A DNA stretch of 64,000 nucleotides from an uncultured Burkholderiales bacterium (GTDB lineage: Bacteria > Pseudomonadota > Gammaproteobacteria > Burkholderiales > Burkholderiaceae_C). The notes under the pieces were generated by a model, which searched no databases, was not told where the DNA came from, and saw nothing but the letters and a program-made list of their open reading frames with translations. The translations under genes and the position numbers were made by a program. Each line of letters opens with the position of its first letter. Within the stretch, counting starts at the first letter, position 1. The stretch is taken from contig CAIWWN010000157.1 in the NCBI GenBank assembly GCA_903916355.1, positions 1 through 64,000 of the forward strand, written 5' to 3'. Shown here in pieces: positions 21,748 through 31,343 of this stretch.

Positions 21748-24700
21748 ATGCGTGATTATTTTCGAATGCTGAAACTGCCATGGCTCACCACACTTCCCGC
21801 GCTGCTCATGCGATGGCTCGCATGGGGTCTGCTGAGCTTGAGCGTGCTCGTGGGGTTGACGTGGGCCGTACTGCATTTTTGGATTGTGCCGCGAATCTCA
21901 GAGCTACGCCCTCAACTTGAAAACATGGCCAGCCAAGCCGTGGGGCTGCCGGTCCAGATCGGCGAACTGACCGTGCAGTCCAACGGCTGGGCGCCGGTGC
22001 TGGAAATCAGCAACCTGCGCATCCACAACCCAGCCGGTCAGAGCGAATTGGCCTTACCCCAAATGCGCATCACCGTCAGCGCCCAGTCGTTGCTGACCCT
22101 GGGCGTGGAGCAGTTGGCCCTGGAGGGCGCCGACCTGGACCTGCGCCGCACCGAGGACGGGCAAATCCTGATCGCAGGACTGCCCCTGTCGGGCGCAACG
22201 GCCATGCCTTCTGCTGCGGCCGATTGGCTGTTGGCGCAAAAAGAAATCGTCCTCAAGCAAGGCACGCTGCGTTGGACCGATGCTTTGTCGCTGGAGCCCC
22301 AGCGCACGGTCGCGATGACCGAGGTCAACATCACACTGCGCAACAGCGCCCGCAGCCACCAACTGCAACTGCAAGCCACCCCGCCCCAAGGATGGGGTGA
22401 GCGCTTGAGCATCACGGGTCAGTTTCACCGCGGCTTGCTGTCAACCCATGCTGCGCGCTGGAAGGACTGGTCGGGGGCCCTGCAAGTTCAGCTGCCTGAG
22501 ATCGACCTGGCGCCCTTGGGGCGCAGCGTGGCCACCGGCATTGTGCTGACGTCAGGCCAAGGGGCTTTGCATTTGGTGGTCGACGTGCTGAATGGCCAAC
22601 CCGTCAAAGCCGGGGCCAATGTGAACCTGAAAGACCTGAGCCTGACTTTGGCACCGCAATTGAAACCTTTGCGATTTGACGTCTTGCAAGGGCGCCTGAG
22701 CGGTCGTCGCGACACCCTCGGTTTTGAGGTGTCCACGCAGGCACTGACCTTTGACACGCCCGATGGTTTGAACTGGCCCGGCGGTGATGGGGCGCTGGTC
22801 TACACCTATCCCCAAGGCAAGTCCTTGGCCAAAGGACAAGTTCAGGCCACCGGGCTCAATTTGCAAGCGCTGCAAAGCCTGGCCACTCGTTTGCCTCTGG
22901 ACGCGGCATCACTTGAACAGCTTCAAGCCCTGAGCGTGGCCGGTACGGTCGAGACCTTGAAGGCGCAGTGGCAAGGGGCGTGGCCTGAACTCGCCTCTTA
23001 CGAAGCCACGGGCCGCGCCCATGGCTTGCGATGGACACCGCTCACCGACAACAGCCTGTCTGGCAAGCCATGGGCGCATCTTCCTGGTATCAGCAACGCG
23101 GTCGCCGAGTTCAGTTTGAACCAGGCAGGAGGCAAACTGGCGCTGGGCATCGACAAGGGGAGCTTGACGCTCAACGGCGTACTGGAGGAGCCGGTGGTGC
23201 CCGTGGACTTGCTCAAGGCCGATCTGAGCTGGACCCTCAAAGACAAGCAGCTGACGATTCCGCAATGGCGCGTGAAAGCCAGCAACGCCGATGCCTCGGT
23301 CGATGTGAACGGCAGTTGGCGCATGAACAAAGACGGCGTGGGCCCGGGGCTGCTGGACTTGCAAGGACACATCCTTCGCGCCGACGCGGCCCAGGCCGCG
23401 CGCTACCTGCCGCTGGTGTTGTCAGAAAAGGTGCGCCACTATGTGCGTGACGCCTTGACGCAAGGCGAGCTGACGCAGATGGCGGTGCGCATCAAGGGCG
23501 ATTTGAAAGACTTGCCCTTTGCCAACCCCAAAAGTGGCGAGTTCCGCTTTGCCGGCAAGGTGCGCAATGTGCAAATGGCCTATGTGCCCACCCGATTGCA
23601 AGACCCCGGCGAAGCCCCTTGGCCGGCGCTGTCGGGCCTGAGTGGTGATTTGGTTTTTGACCGCTTGGGCGTGAAGCTGGGCAACGCCAGCGGCAAGCTG
23701 GGCAATGTGCCACTGAGCAACGGACAGGCCGCCATCGCCGACATGGCGCACGCCGCGCTCTTGGAGATTACGGCGGAATCACGCAATGCGTTGGCCAGCG
23801 AGGTGTTGAGCCTGGTGCAAAAATCCCCCTTGGATACGATGCTCAGCGGCAGCTTGCATGACAGCACGGCCACGGGCAATGTGTCTGGGCGCATCAAACT
23901 GAGCTTGCCGCTGGCCAACTTGGAGAAAACCAAACTGCAAGGCAGCGTGGTGCTGGGGGGCAATGATTTGCGCATCGTCAGCGAGTTGCCCAAGCTGGAA
24001 AAAGCCCAAGGCGCCGTGAACTTCAATGAGTCCGGGTTTACCGTCACCGCCGGCTTGGCCCGCATGCTGGGGGGTAATTTGCGCGTCGACGGCGGCTCGC
24101 GGGTGCCGAGCGCCGGCAGCAGCGAGGCACCGATTTCCCTGCGGGTGCAAGGCACTGCCACGGCGCTGGGTTTGCAACAAGCGGTCGAATTGGCGCCGCT
24201 GAACAAGTTCGCACAGCACATGAGTGGCAGCACCGCCTACAACGCGGTGATTGGTTTTCGCCAGGGCCACCCCGAACTGTCGATCACCAGCCGTTTGCAA
24301 GGCCTGGGCTTGAGCTTGCCCGCGCCCTTGGTCAAAGCACCGGCCGACGAGTTGGCGCTGCGCATGGACTCGCGCGTGATCTCCGGGGGGGGCTCCAAGC
24401 CCCTGCGTGAACAGATCCAGTTGAATCTGGGGCGCCTGCTGGCCGCCACCTACATCCGCGATTGGAGCGGCGACAAACCCCGCGTGGTGCAAGGCAGTCT
24501 GGGCATTGGACTGGACCGTGTGCAAGCGCCTCCCTTGCCTGACAGCGGCGTGGTGGCGAATATGGCGTTCCAGGTTTTTTCGCTCGACGAGTGGCAAGCC
24601 GCTTGGGCCGGCACTGGCGCCTTGCCTGCCGATACCCGCGCCGCAGGGGCCGTGTCCAAAGCCGCTTATGACGTGATTTCAGCCACTTTTTTACCCACGC

Positions 24701-25821
24701 GCATGACCTTGCAAGCGCAAGAGTTGGTCACCCAGGGCCGCACCTTGCACAACGTGGTGGTGGGCGGCTCGCGCGAGGGTTTGTTGTGGCGCGCCAACCT
24801 CGATGCACGCGAGTTCAGCGGCTATTTGGAATACCGCCAATCCTCCGGCACCAATCTGGGCCGGGTCTATGCCCGTTTGGGTCGTTTGAGCTTGCCGCCC
24901 ACGGCCGACAACGTAGTGGAAGAGTTGCTGGAAAGCGGGCCCATCGACATCCCAGCCCTGGACATCGTGGTCGAAGACTTGGAGTTGCGTGGCAAAAAGT
25001 TGGGTCGTATCGAAATCGAGGCCACGAATGCCGAAGCCCTGGCCAGCGCGGGTGGACCGCGCCTTGGCGCCACGCACGAATGGCGACTGAACAAACTCAA
25101 CGTCACTGTGCCTGAAGCCAGCTTCAAGGCGACCGGACGCTGGGTGACCGCGAAAGACAGCCGCGGCCCTCGCCAGACCGAAATGAATTTCCGGCTCGAC
25201 GTGAATGACTCGGGCAATTTACTCAGCCGCTTGGGTACACAAGACGCCATGCGCGCAGGCAACGGCCGCCTGGAAGGTCAAGTGGCATGGCAGGGTTCGC
25301 CGCTGGCTTTGCACTATCCCAGTTTGTCGGGTCGCTTCAACGTGAGCCTGGCCAGAGGTCAATTTTTGAAGGCCGACCCGGGCGTGGCCAAACTCTTGGG
25401 CGTACTGAGTTTGCAGTCGCTGCCGCGGCGCTTGCTGTTGGATTTTAGGGACGTCTTTTCAGAAGGTTTTTCTTACGATGTGATCCGCGGTGATGTGGCG
25501 ATCGATCGCGGTATCGCCAGCACCCAGAACCTGGAAATGAAGGGCGTGAATGCGCTGGTGAAAATGGAGGGCACTTCAGACATTGCCAAAGAGACACAAA
25601 ACCTGCGGGTCTTGATCTTGCCCGAGGTGGACGCCGGCACCGCATCGCTGATTGCCGGGTTCACGGTCAATCCCATCGTGGGCCTGAGCACCTTTTTAGC
25701 GCAATGGTTTTTGCACAACCCCTTGTCCAAAGCGGCCGCGCAAACGTTCCAAGTGGACGGCACCTGGTCGAACCCCAAGGTGACCAAAATCGACATCCCT
25801 GTGAAACCCGCGCCCCAGTAA
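21748..25821 (+). CDS. YhdP family AsmA-like protein (DUF3971)
   Basis: Very long single-TM protein; C-term LSLQSLPRRLLLDFRDVFSEGFSYDVIRGDVAIDRGIA...LPEVDAGTASLIAGFTVNPIVGLSTFLAQW typical of YhdP; start could also be 21766. Confidence 0.92.
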   Translation: MRDYFRMLKLPWLTTLPALLMRWLAWGLLSLSVLVGLTWAVLHFWIVPRISELRPQLENMASQAVGLPVQIGELTVQSNGWAPVLEISNLRIHNPAGQSELALPQMRITVSAQSLLTLGVEQLALEGADLDLRRTEDGQILIAGLPLSGATAMPSAAADWLLAQKEIVLKQGTLRWTDALSLEPQRTVAMTEVNITLRNSARSHQLQLQATPPQGWGERLSITGQFHRGLLSTHAARWKDWSGALQVQLPEIDLAPLGRSVATGIVLTSGQGALHLVVDVLNGQPVKAGANVNLKDLSLTLAPQLKPLRFDVLQGRLSGRRDTLGFEVSTQALTFDTPDGLNWPGGDGALVYTYPQGKSLAKGQVQATGLNLQALQSLATRLPLDAASLEQLQALSVAGTVETLKAQWQGAWPELASYEATGRAHGLRWTPLTDNSLSGKPWAHLPGISNAVAEFSLNQAGGKLALGIDKGSLTLNGVLEEPVVPVDLLKADLSWTLKDKQLTIPQWRVKASNADASVDVNGSWRMNKDGVGPGLLDLQGHILRADAAQAARYLPLVLSEKVRHYVRDALTQGELTQMAVRIKGDLKDLPFANPKSGEFRFAGKVRNVQMAYVPTRLQDPGEAPWPALSGLSGDLVFDRLGVKLGNASGKLGNVPLSNGQAAIADMAHAALLEITAESRNALASEVLSLVQKSPLDTMLSGSLHDSTATGNVSGRIKLSLPLANLEKTKLQGSVVLGGNDLRIVSELPKLEKAQGAVNFNESGFTVTAGLARMLGGNLRVDGGSRVPSAGSSEAPISLRVQGTATALGLQQAVELAPLNKFAQHMSGSTAYNAVIGFRQGHPELSITSRLQGLGLSLPAPLVKAPADELALRMDSRVISGGGSKPLREQIQLNLGRLLAATYIRDWSGDKPRVVQGSLGIGLDRVQAPPLPDSGVVANMAFQVFSLDEWQAAWAGTGALPADTRAAGAVSKAAYDVISATFLPTRMTLQAQELVTQGRTLHNVVVGGSREGLLWRANLDAREFSGYLEYRQSSGTNLGRVYARLGRLSLPPTADNVVEELLESGPIDIPALDIVVEDLELRGKKLGRIEIEATNAEALASAGGPRLGATHEWRLNKLNVTVPEASFKATGRWVTAKDSRGPRQTEMNFRLDVNDSGNLLSRLGTQDAMRAGNGRLEGQVAWQGSPLALHYPSLSGRFNVSLARGQFLKADPGVAKLLGVLSLQSLPRRLLLDFRDVFSEGFSYDVIRGDVAIDRGIASTQNLEMKGVNALVKMEGTSDIAKETQNLRVLILPEVDAGTASLIAGFTVNPIVGLSTFLAQWFLHNPLSKAAAQTFQVDGTWSNPKVTKIDIPVKPAPQ

Positions 25822-25846
25822 ACATCGCGGCACGCCCAGCTTCTCC

Positions 25847-27892
25847 ATGAAACCATCGCCGCTTTGGGCAAGACCACTCCTCCAACGACTGACTTTGATC
25901 TGGTCGCTGCGGGACCGGCGCCTGTCCTTGTGGGTGGCCTTGGTGGGTTTGGTTGCCGCCGTCTTGATCACGCTGGTGTGGTTGGCCGGGCGTTACGAAA
26001 CCAGTCAAGTGCAAGCCACCTTGGAGCGCGACACAACGGATGCGGTCAATGACATTCGCAGCGGCTTGATGCGCGATGTCCAGGCCTTGCAGGCCCTGCA
26101 GGCGAGCCACAACAGCGTGGGCGCTTGGTCAACAGAAACGGGCCGCCTGTTGCGCGAGCACCGCGACTGGCTGCGTGTGGAGTGGCGCGATGCCCACATG
26201 CAACTGCGTGCACACGTGGACTCGCCCTTGCGTGCGCCCTCGTTCGCCAGAACACCGCGCTCCAACGTCTTGAATGAAGTCACACCAGCCTGCCAACGCG
26301 CGCGCCGCTCCAGTGCGCCCGCCTATTCCAGCAGCTACTTTGTGCCGCAAGCAGATGGCATTGGGTTTGAAGTCATGGATCTGTGCCTGCCCTGGGTGAT
26401 CGCGGGCGAAACCCTGGGCTACACCATCACCACCTTCAGTTTGCAAGAGATCATGGCGGTGCATTTGAGCCCGGACTTTGCCCGGCGCAACGAGGTCTCG
26501 TTCATCGAGCCGGACGGCACGCGTTTGGCCATCATTGGTCAGCACGGCCGGGGCGTGCGCTTGTTCTCCGCGCAGCAATTGCTCGATCTGCCAGGCTTGA
26601 CCTTGGTGTTGCGGGTCGATGGCCGACGCGGCGCGCCCGATCTGTTCCCAAATGTCTTGACGGCCTTGGTCACCGCCATGTCGATTGCGCTGGTCTCGGT
26701 GCTGGTGTTGCTCGTCAAGGACTCACGTCGACGCTTGAAGGCCGAACGCGACCTGGCCGAGGCCTTGGCGTTTCGCAAAGCCATGGAAGACTCGTTGGTC
26801 ACCGGCTTGCGCGCGCGCGATTTGCAAGGCCGCATCACTTATGTGAACCCGGCTTTTTGCCAAATGGTGGGCTTTGAGCCGGCCGAACTGTTGGGCTACA
26901 ACGCCCCCATGCCTTACTGGCCACCGGAGATGGCGGGCGAATACCAGCAACGCCAAGCGATCCGACTGGCGGGCAATGCGCCGCCGCGCGAGGGTTACGA
27001 GTCGGTCTTCATGCACAAAGATGGCACGCGCATTGCGGTGCTGATCATTGAGGCCCCCCTGATCAACGTGTTGGGTCAGCAAACCGGCTGGATGAGCGCG
27101 TTTTTGGACATCAGCGAGCAGCGGCGCGTCGAAGAAATGTCGCGCGCCAGCCAGGAGCGTTTGCAGGCCACAGCACGTTTAGCCACAGTGGGCGAAATGG
27201 CCTCGCTGCTCAGCCATGAACTGAATCAACCCTTGGCGGCCATTGCCAGCTATGCCAACGGCTCGCTCAACTTGCTACAAGACCCCGAAGCCGAAGACGC
27301 CACACAGACCCTGGCCGACCTGCAACTGGCGCTGAGGCGAATTGCCGAGCAGGCCGGGCGTGCCGGCAAAATCATCAACAGCGTGCACGACTTTGTCCGG
27401 CGCCGCGATCAAGACCGTGAAGCGGTCATCCCTCAGGCCCTGATCGAGGCCATCATGCCGCTGGTGCAGCTGCAAGCGCGCAAGCTGCGCGTGCGGGTGG
27501 TGATCAAACTGGAGGACAAGCTCCCCACGGTGTGGTGTGATCGCACCATGGTGGAGCAGGTGTTGCTTAACTTGGCGCGCAACGGTATGCAAGCCATGGA
27601 CGCGCCCGATTGCACCGACCGACTGCTGCTGATCCAGGTGCGCCGCGCCGCGTCCAATCAAGAACATCAGTGGGTGGAGTTGTCGGTCACCGACCAAGGC
27701 AGTGGCATTTCAACCGAAGTGGCGGCGCAGTTGTTCACCCCGTTTTTCACCACCAAGGCCGAAGGCATGGGCTTGGGTCTGAGTTTGTGCCGAACCGTGA
27801 TTGAGCAGCATGGCGGTCATTTGGAGTTTGAAGCCCACCCGCCCCGAGGCACTCTCTTTCGTTTTACGCTGCCGGTGCCGCAGCGGCCATAG
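25847..27892 (+). CDS. PAS-domain sensor histidine kinase
   Basis: 681 aa; TM segments, PAS (FRKAMEDSLVTGLRARDLQGRITYVNPAFCQMVGFE), MASLLSHELNQPLAAIASYANGS H-box, GSGISTEVAAQLFTPFFTTKAEGMGLGLSL. Confidence 0.95.
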   Translation: MKPSPLWARPLLQRLTLIWSLRDRRLSLWVALVGLVAAVLITLVWLAGRYETSQVQATLERDTTDAVNDIRSGLMRDVQALQALQASHNSVGAWSTETGRLLREHRDWLRVEWRDAHMQLRAHVDSPLRAPSFARTPRSNVLNEVTPACQRARRSSAPAYSSSYFVPQADGIGFEVMDLCLPWVIAGETLGYTITTFSLQEIMAVHLSPDFARRNEVSFIEPDGTRLAIIGQHGRGVRLFSAQQLLDLPGLTLVLRVDGRRGAPDLFPNVLTALVTAMSIALVSVLVLLVKDSRRRLKAERDLAEALAFRKAMEDSLVTGLRARDLQGRITYVNPAFCQMVGFEPAELLGYNAPMPYWPPEMAGEYQQRQAIRLAGNAPPREGYESVFMHKDGTRIAVLIIEAPLINVLGQQTGWMSAFLDISEQRRVEEMSRASQERLQATARLATVGEMASLLSHELNQPLAAIASYANGSLNLLQDPEAEDATQTLADLQLALRRIAEQAGRAGKIINSVHDFVRRRDQDREAVIPQALIEAIMPLVQLQARKLRVRVVIKLEDKLPTVWCDRTMVEQVLLNLARNGMQAMDAPDCTDRLLLIQVRRAASNQEHQWVELSVTDQGSGISTEVAAQLFTPFFTTKAEGMGLGLSLCRTVIEQHGGHLEFEAHPPRGTLFRFTLPVPQRP

Positions 27893-27911
27893 GGCTGACT
27901 AGAATCCCACC

Positions 27912-28556
27912 ATGCTGCCCACTTTTCACGCCACGGTCTACATTGTTGATGATGATGCGAGCGTGCGCGAGGGCATGGCGTGGTTGCTGCGTTCACGCCG
28001 TTTGCTGAGCGACTCTTTTGCCAGCGCTGACGCCTTTGAGGCCCACCTTCAGCAGCCGCAGGGTCCTTTGAGTGAGGGCTTGCCCCGCGAGGCGGGCTGC
28101 ATTTTGTTGGACGTGCGCATGCCTGGCCAAAGTGGTTTGGCCTTGTTTGAAAAACTGATCGCCTCGGGCTTGGCACAGGCCTGGCCGGTGATATTTCTCA
28201 CCGGTCACGCCGATGTGCCCACGGCTGTGGACACCGTCAAGCGCGGGGCTTTTGATTTTTGCGAAAAACCGTTTTCTGACAATGCCTTGGTCGACCGGGT
28301 GGAGCATGCCTTGGCCCTGTCCCACAGCCGATGGGCCGCGCGTCAAATTCACCACGAACTGAGCGCGCGTTTGGCCGAGTTAACGGAACGCGAACGCGAT
28401 GTGATGCGGCTGGTGATCGAAGGTTTGCCCAATAAACTGATTGCGGACCAGTTGGAGATCAGCGTGCGCACCGTGGAGGTGCACCGTTCTCGGGTGTTTG
28501 ACAAAATGAATGTGAAGTCGGCCGTGGAGTTGGCTAACCTGCTGCGTGAGCTGTGA
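27912..28556 (+). CDS. FixJ/NarL-type response regulator with LuxR HTH
   Basis: 214 aa; VYIVDDDASVREGMAWLLRS, LLDVRMPGQSG, LTERERDVMRLVIEGLPNKLIADQLEISVRTVEVHRSRVFDKM. Confidence 0.96.
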   Translation: MLPTFHATVYIVDDDASVREGMAWLLRSRRLLSDSFASADAFEAHLQQPQGPLSEGLPREAGCILLDVRMPGQSGLALFEKLIASGLAQAWPVIFLTGHADVPTAVDTVKRGAFDFCEKPFSDNALVDRVEHALALSHSRWAARQIHHELSARLAELTERERDVMRLVIEGLPNKLIADQLEISVRTVEVHRSRVFDKMNVKSAVELANLLREL

Positions 28557-28563
28557 GGACCGC

Positions 28564-28731
28564 TCAGGTTTTGTCGGTCGGTGACGCGTTCGGTGGGTTG
28601 CCTTCAGGTACATGCTCCTCGTCGTCTGCGCGCGGCACTTCACCGCGGGGGCGGCCTGAAAACATGGTCCACCACACAATGAGCAGCAAAATGACCAAGG
28701 CCAATAACGCTTCCAACAGCAAACCACGCAT
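28564..28731 (-). CDS. Possible 55-aa single-TM small protein with acidic/proline-rich tail
   Basis: Suffix of ORF 28564..29091: MRGLLLEALLALVILLLIVWWTMFSGRPRGEVPRADDEEHVPEGNPPNASPTDKT; fills the rpl-poor gap between regulator and mltA. Confidence 0.35.
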   Translation of the reverse strand: MRGLLLEALLALVILLLIVWWTMFSGRPRGEVPRADDEEHVPEGNPPNASPTDKT

Positions 28732-29887
28732 GCACACTCTCCTGTGGCCAACGCGCGGCCACAAGCGCGCCCTGGCAGTAGCTCTGATTGTAGGCAGCTT
28801 GGCGGGGTGCGGGGTGATGACAGCGCCGCCCCCTGCGCGCACCACAGAGCCGCCCCTGACCGCCCCCCCTGGCAGTGAAGGCACGCTGCCGCCACCCATC
28901 CTGCAAGCCAAAAGCCGCTGGGTGGCCGCGCCTTGGTCGGATCTGCCGGGCTGGTCGCAAGACGCGCTGCCCGAGGCCTGGGGCGCTTGGTTGCAAAGTT
29001 GCCAACGGCCAAGCACGGGGGCAACCACCATCTGTGCCGAGGTGCAGCGCCTGAGCGGCGCCAGTCTGAGCGCGCAACAACAATGGCTCACGCAACGCTT
29101 TCAGCCCTACCGCGTCGAAACTTTGCAAGGGGCCAGCGAGGGCCTGTTGACCAGTTATTACGAACCGGTGATGGACGCCTCGCGCCTGCCCCGCCCCGGC
29201 TTTGCCGTCCCGCTGTACGCGGTGCCCAACGGTCTGGGCCAGCGCAAGCCCTGGTTCTCGCGCGAAGAAATGGACACCCAGGCCTTCGCACGGGCGGCCC
29301 TCAAAGGCAAAGAGCTGGCGTACCTGGCCGACCCGGTGGACGCGATGGTGCTGCACATCCAAGGCAGTGGCCGCATCCGCATCACCGAAGCCGATGGCCG
29401 GGTGCGCATGGTGCGGTTGGCCTTTGCCGGCACCAACGACCACCCCTACAAAAGCATCGGCAGCTGGCTGCTGGAGCAAGGCCTGACGCGGGACGCCACC
29501 TGGCCGGGCATCAAAGCCTGGATCGCCAAAAACCCGCAGCGCGTGAACGAGTTGCTTTGGAAAAACCCGCGCGTGGTGTTTTTCAAAGAAGAATCCTTGG
29601 CCGGCGCCGCCGCCGATCTCGGCCCCAAAGGCGCGCAAGGCGTGCCGCTCACCGCCGGGCGTTCCATCGCGGTCGATCCGGGCAGCATTCCCTATGGCAC
29701 GCCGGTGTGGCTGGCCTCCAGCGGAGCGCAGGCGCAGCTGCAAAAACTGGTGCTGGCCCAAGACACCGGCAGCGCGATTGTGGGCGGCATTCGGGCTGAC
29801 TACTTTGCCGGCTCAGGCGCCGCCGCAGGTGAGTTGGCCGGGCGACTGAAACAGCCTTTGCGGCTGTGGGTGTTGTTGCCGCGCTGA
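28730..29887 (+). CDS. mltA: Membrane-bound lytic murein transglycosylase A
   Basis: Lipoprotein signal (VGSLAGCGV); TSYYEPVMDASRL, DAMVLHIQGSGRI, SIAVDPGSIPYGTPVWL; start MHTLLWPTRGHKR. Confidence 0.93.
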   Translation: MHTLLWPTRGHKRALAVALIVGSLAGCGVMTAPPPARTTEPPLTAPPGSEGTLPPPILQAKSRWVAAPWSDLPGWSQDALPEAWGAWLQSCQRPSTGATTICAEVQRLSGASLSAQQQWLTQRFQPYRVETLQGASEGLLTSYYEPVMDASRLPRPGFAVPLYAVPNGLGQRKPWFSREEMDTQAFARAALKGKELAYLADPVDAMVLHIQGSGRIRITEADGRVRMVRLAFAGTNDHPYKSIGSWLLEQGLTRDATWPGIKAWIAKNPQRVNELLWKNPRVVFFKEESLAGAAADLGPKGAQGVPLTAGRSIAVDPGSIPYGTPVWLASSGAQAQLQKLVLAQDTGSAIVGGIRADYFAGSGAAAGELAGRLKQPLRLWVLLPR

Positions 29888-29911
29888 GGTCATGTTGAGG
29901 CCACGCGGGCT

Positions 29912-30619
29912 TTAAGCCACGCCCAGATAAATTTGCCGGATGTGATCGTCCTGGCTGAGCTCGGCCACCGGGCCGTGGCGCGCCACATGGCCATGCTCGA
30001 GAACATAGGCGCGGTCAGCGATGCGCAGTGCCGACAAGGCATCTTGCTCGGCCATCAAGATCGCCACACCGCCGTCGCGGATCTGCCCAATGGCATCAAA
30101 TATTTCGTGTTTGAGGCGGTGCGCAATGCCCACAGAGGGTTCGTCCAGCAACAGTAATTTGGGTGCGCCCATCAAGGCGCGGCCAATGGCCACCATTTGC
30201 TGCTGCCCGCCCGACAGGGTGCTGACCATTTGACTGGCGCGGTCGCGCAAGATCGGAAACAAAGCGTAGACCCGCTCCAGGTCTTTGGCGACGGCGTCCG
30301 CATCGTCACGCAAATAGGCGCCGAGCATCAGGTTTTTCAGCACCGTCAATTCGGGAAACAGGCGGCGGCCTTCCGGGCAATGGCAGATGCCACGACCCAC
30401 CACCTGGTGTGCGGCATACGGATGCAAGGACACGCCATTCAACTCCAGCTTGCCGTTTGAGTCGAGCATGCGCGAAATGCATTTGAGCAGGGTCGATTTG
30501 CCCGCGCCGTTTGGCCCCAGCACCGCGACAAACTCACCCGGCGCAATGTGCAAGCTGACGTCTTCCAACGCCAGCGCCTTGCCGTACGAGGCGCTCATGT
30601 GTTCAATCTCAAGCAGCAT
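29912..30619 (-). CDS. livF: Branched-chain amino acid-type ABC transporter ATP-binding protein
   Basis: Walker A GPNGAGKST, signature LSGGQQQMVAIGRAL, Walker B LLLLDEP; LivF length and position. Confidence 0.94.
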   Translation of the reverse strand: MLLEIEHMSASYGKALALEDVSLHIAPGEFVAVLGPNGAGKSTLLKCISRMLDSNGKLELNGVSLHPYAAHQVVGRGICHCPEGRRLFPELTVLKNLMLGAYLRDDADAVAKDLERVYALFPILRDRASQMVSTLSGGQQQMVAIGRALMGAPKLLLLDEPSVGIAHRLKHEIFDAIGQIRDGGVAILMAEQDALSALRIADRAYVLEHGHVARHGPVAELSQDDHIRQIYLGVA

Positions 30620-31343
30620 GGTCGACCTCTTGTTTTCCGATGTACGCCTCGATCACCTTCGGATTTTTCACAATCTCTTGTGGCGCGCCGGTGCCGATCA
30701 CTTGGCCAAAATCAATCGCCACCACATGGGAAACCAGTTGCATGAACTCGCGCAATTTGTGCTCGATCAGCATGATGGTCAGGCCCTGCTCACGGTGCAG
30801 ATCGCGGATCAAGGTCGACAGGGCGGCAATCTCGCCCGAACCCAAACCCGCAAAGGGCTCGTCCAACAGCAACAAGCGCGGTTCGGTGGCCAGTGCGCGG
30901 GCAATTTCCAGGCGCCGTTGATCGCCATACGACAAGAGTTCAGATAACGACTGCGCTTTGCCCGTCAAGCCCACCTGGTCCAGCAATTTGTAGGCTCTTT
31001 GTTCCAAATCGACCGCCGGTACGCGCGGCCCCAGACTGCCGACCATCACGTTTTCCAACACCGTCAGACCCACAAAGGGCCGGCACAGCTGAAACGTGCG
31101 GGCAATGCCCAAGCCCACCACCTTGTGCGCAGGAATCCCCAGCAAGGATTGACCGTCCAGCAGCACCTCGCCGCTGTCGGGCTCGATAAAGCCCGTCAGC
31201 AGGTTGTACAGCGTGGTTTTACCTGCGCCATTCGGCCCCAAGATGCCCAAGATATCGCCCTGCTGCACCTCCAGGCTGACATCCTTGACCGCATGCAAGC
31301 CGCCAAAGCGCTTGTTCAGATTGCGAACGCTGAGCAAACTCAT
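30609..31343 (-). CDS. livG: Branched-chain amino acid-type ABC transporter ATP-binding protein
   Basis: Start MSLLSVRNLNKRFGGLHAVKDVSLEV; GPNGAGKTTLYNLLTGF; LivG family. Confidence 0.94.
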   Translation of the reverse strand: MSLLSVRNLNKRFGGLHAVKDVSLEVQQGDILGILGPNGAGKTTLYNLLTGFIEPDSGEVLLDGQSLLGIPAHKVVGLGIARTFQLCRPFVGLTVLENVMVGSLGPRVPAVDLEQRAYKLLDQVGLTGKAQSLSELLSYGDQRRLEIARALATEPRLLLLDEPFAGLGSGEIAALSTLIRDLHREQGLTIMLIEHKLREFMQLVSHVVAIDFGQVIGTGAPQEIVKNPKVIEAYIGKQEVDHAA

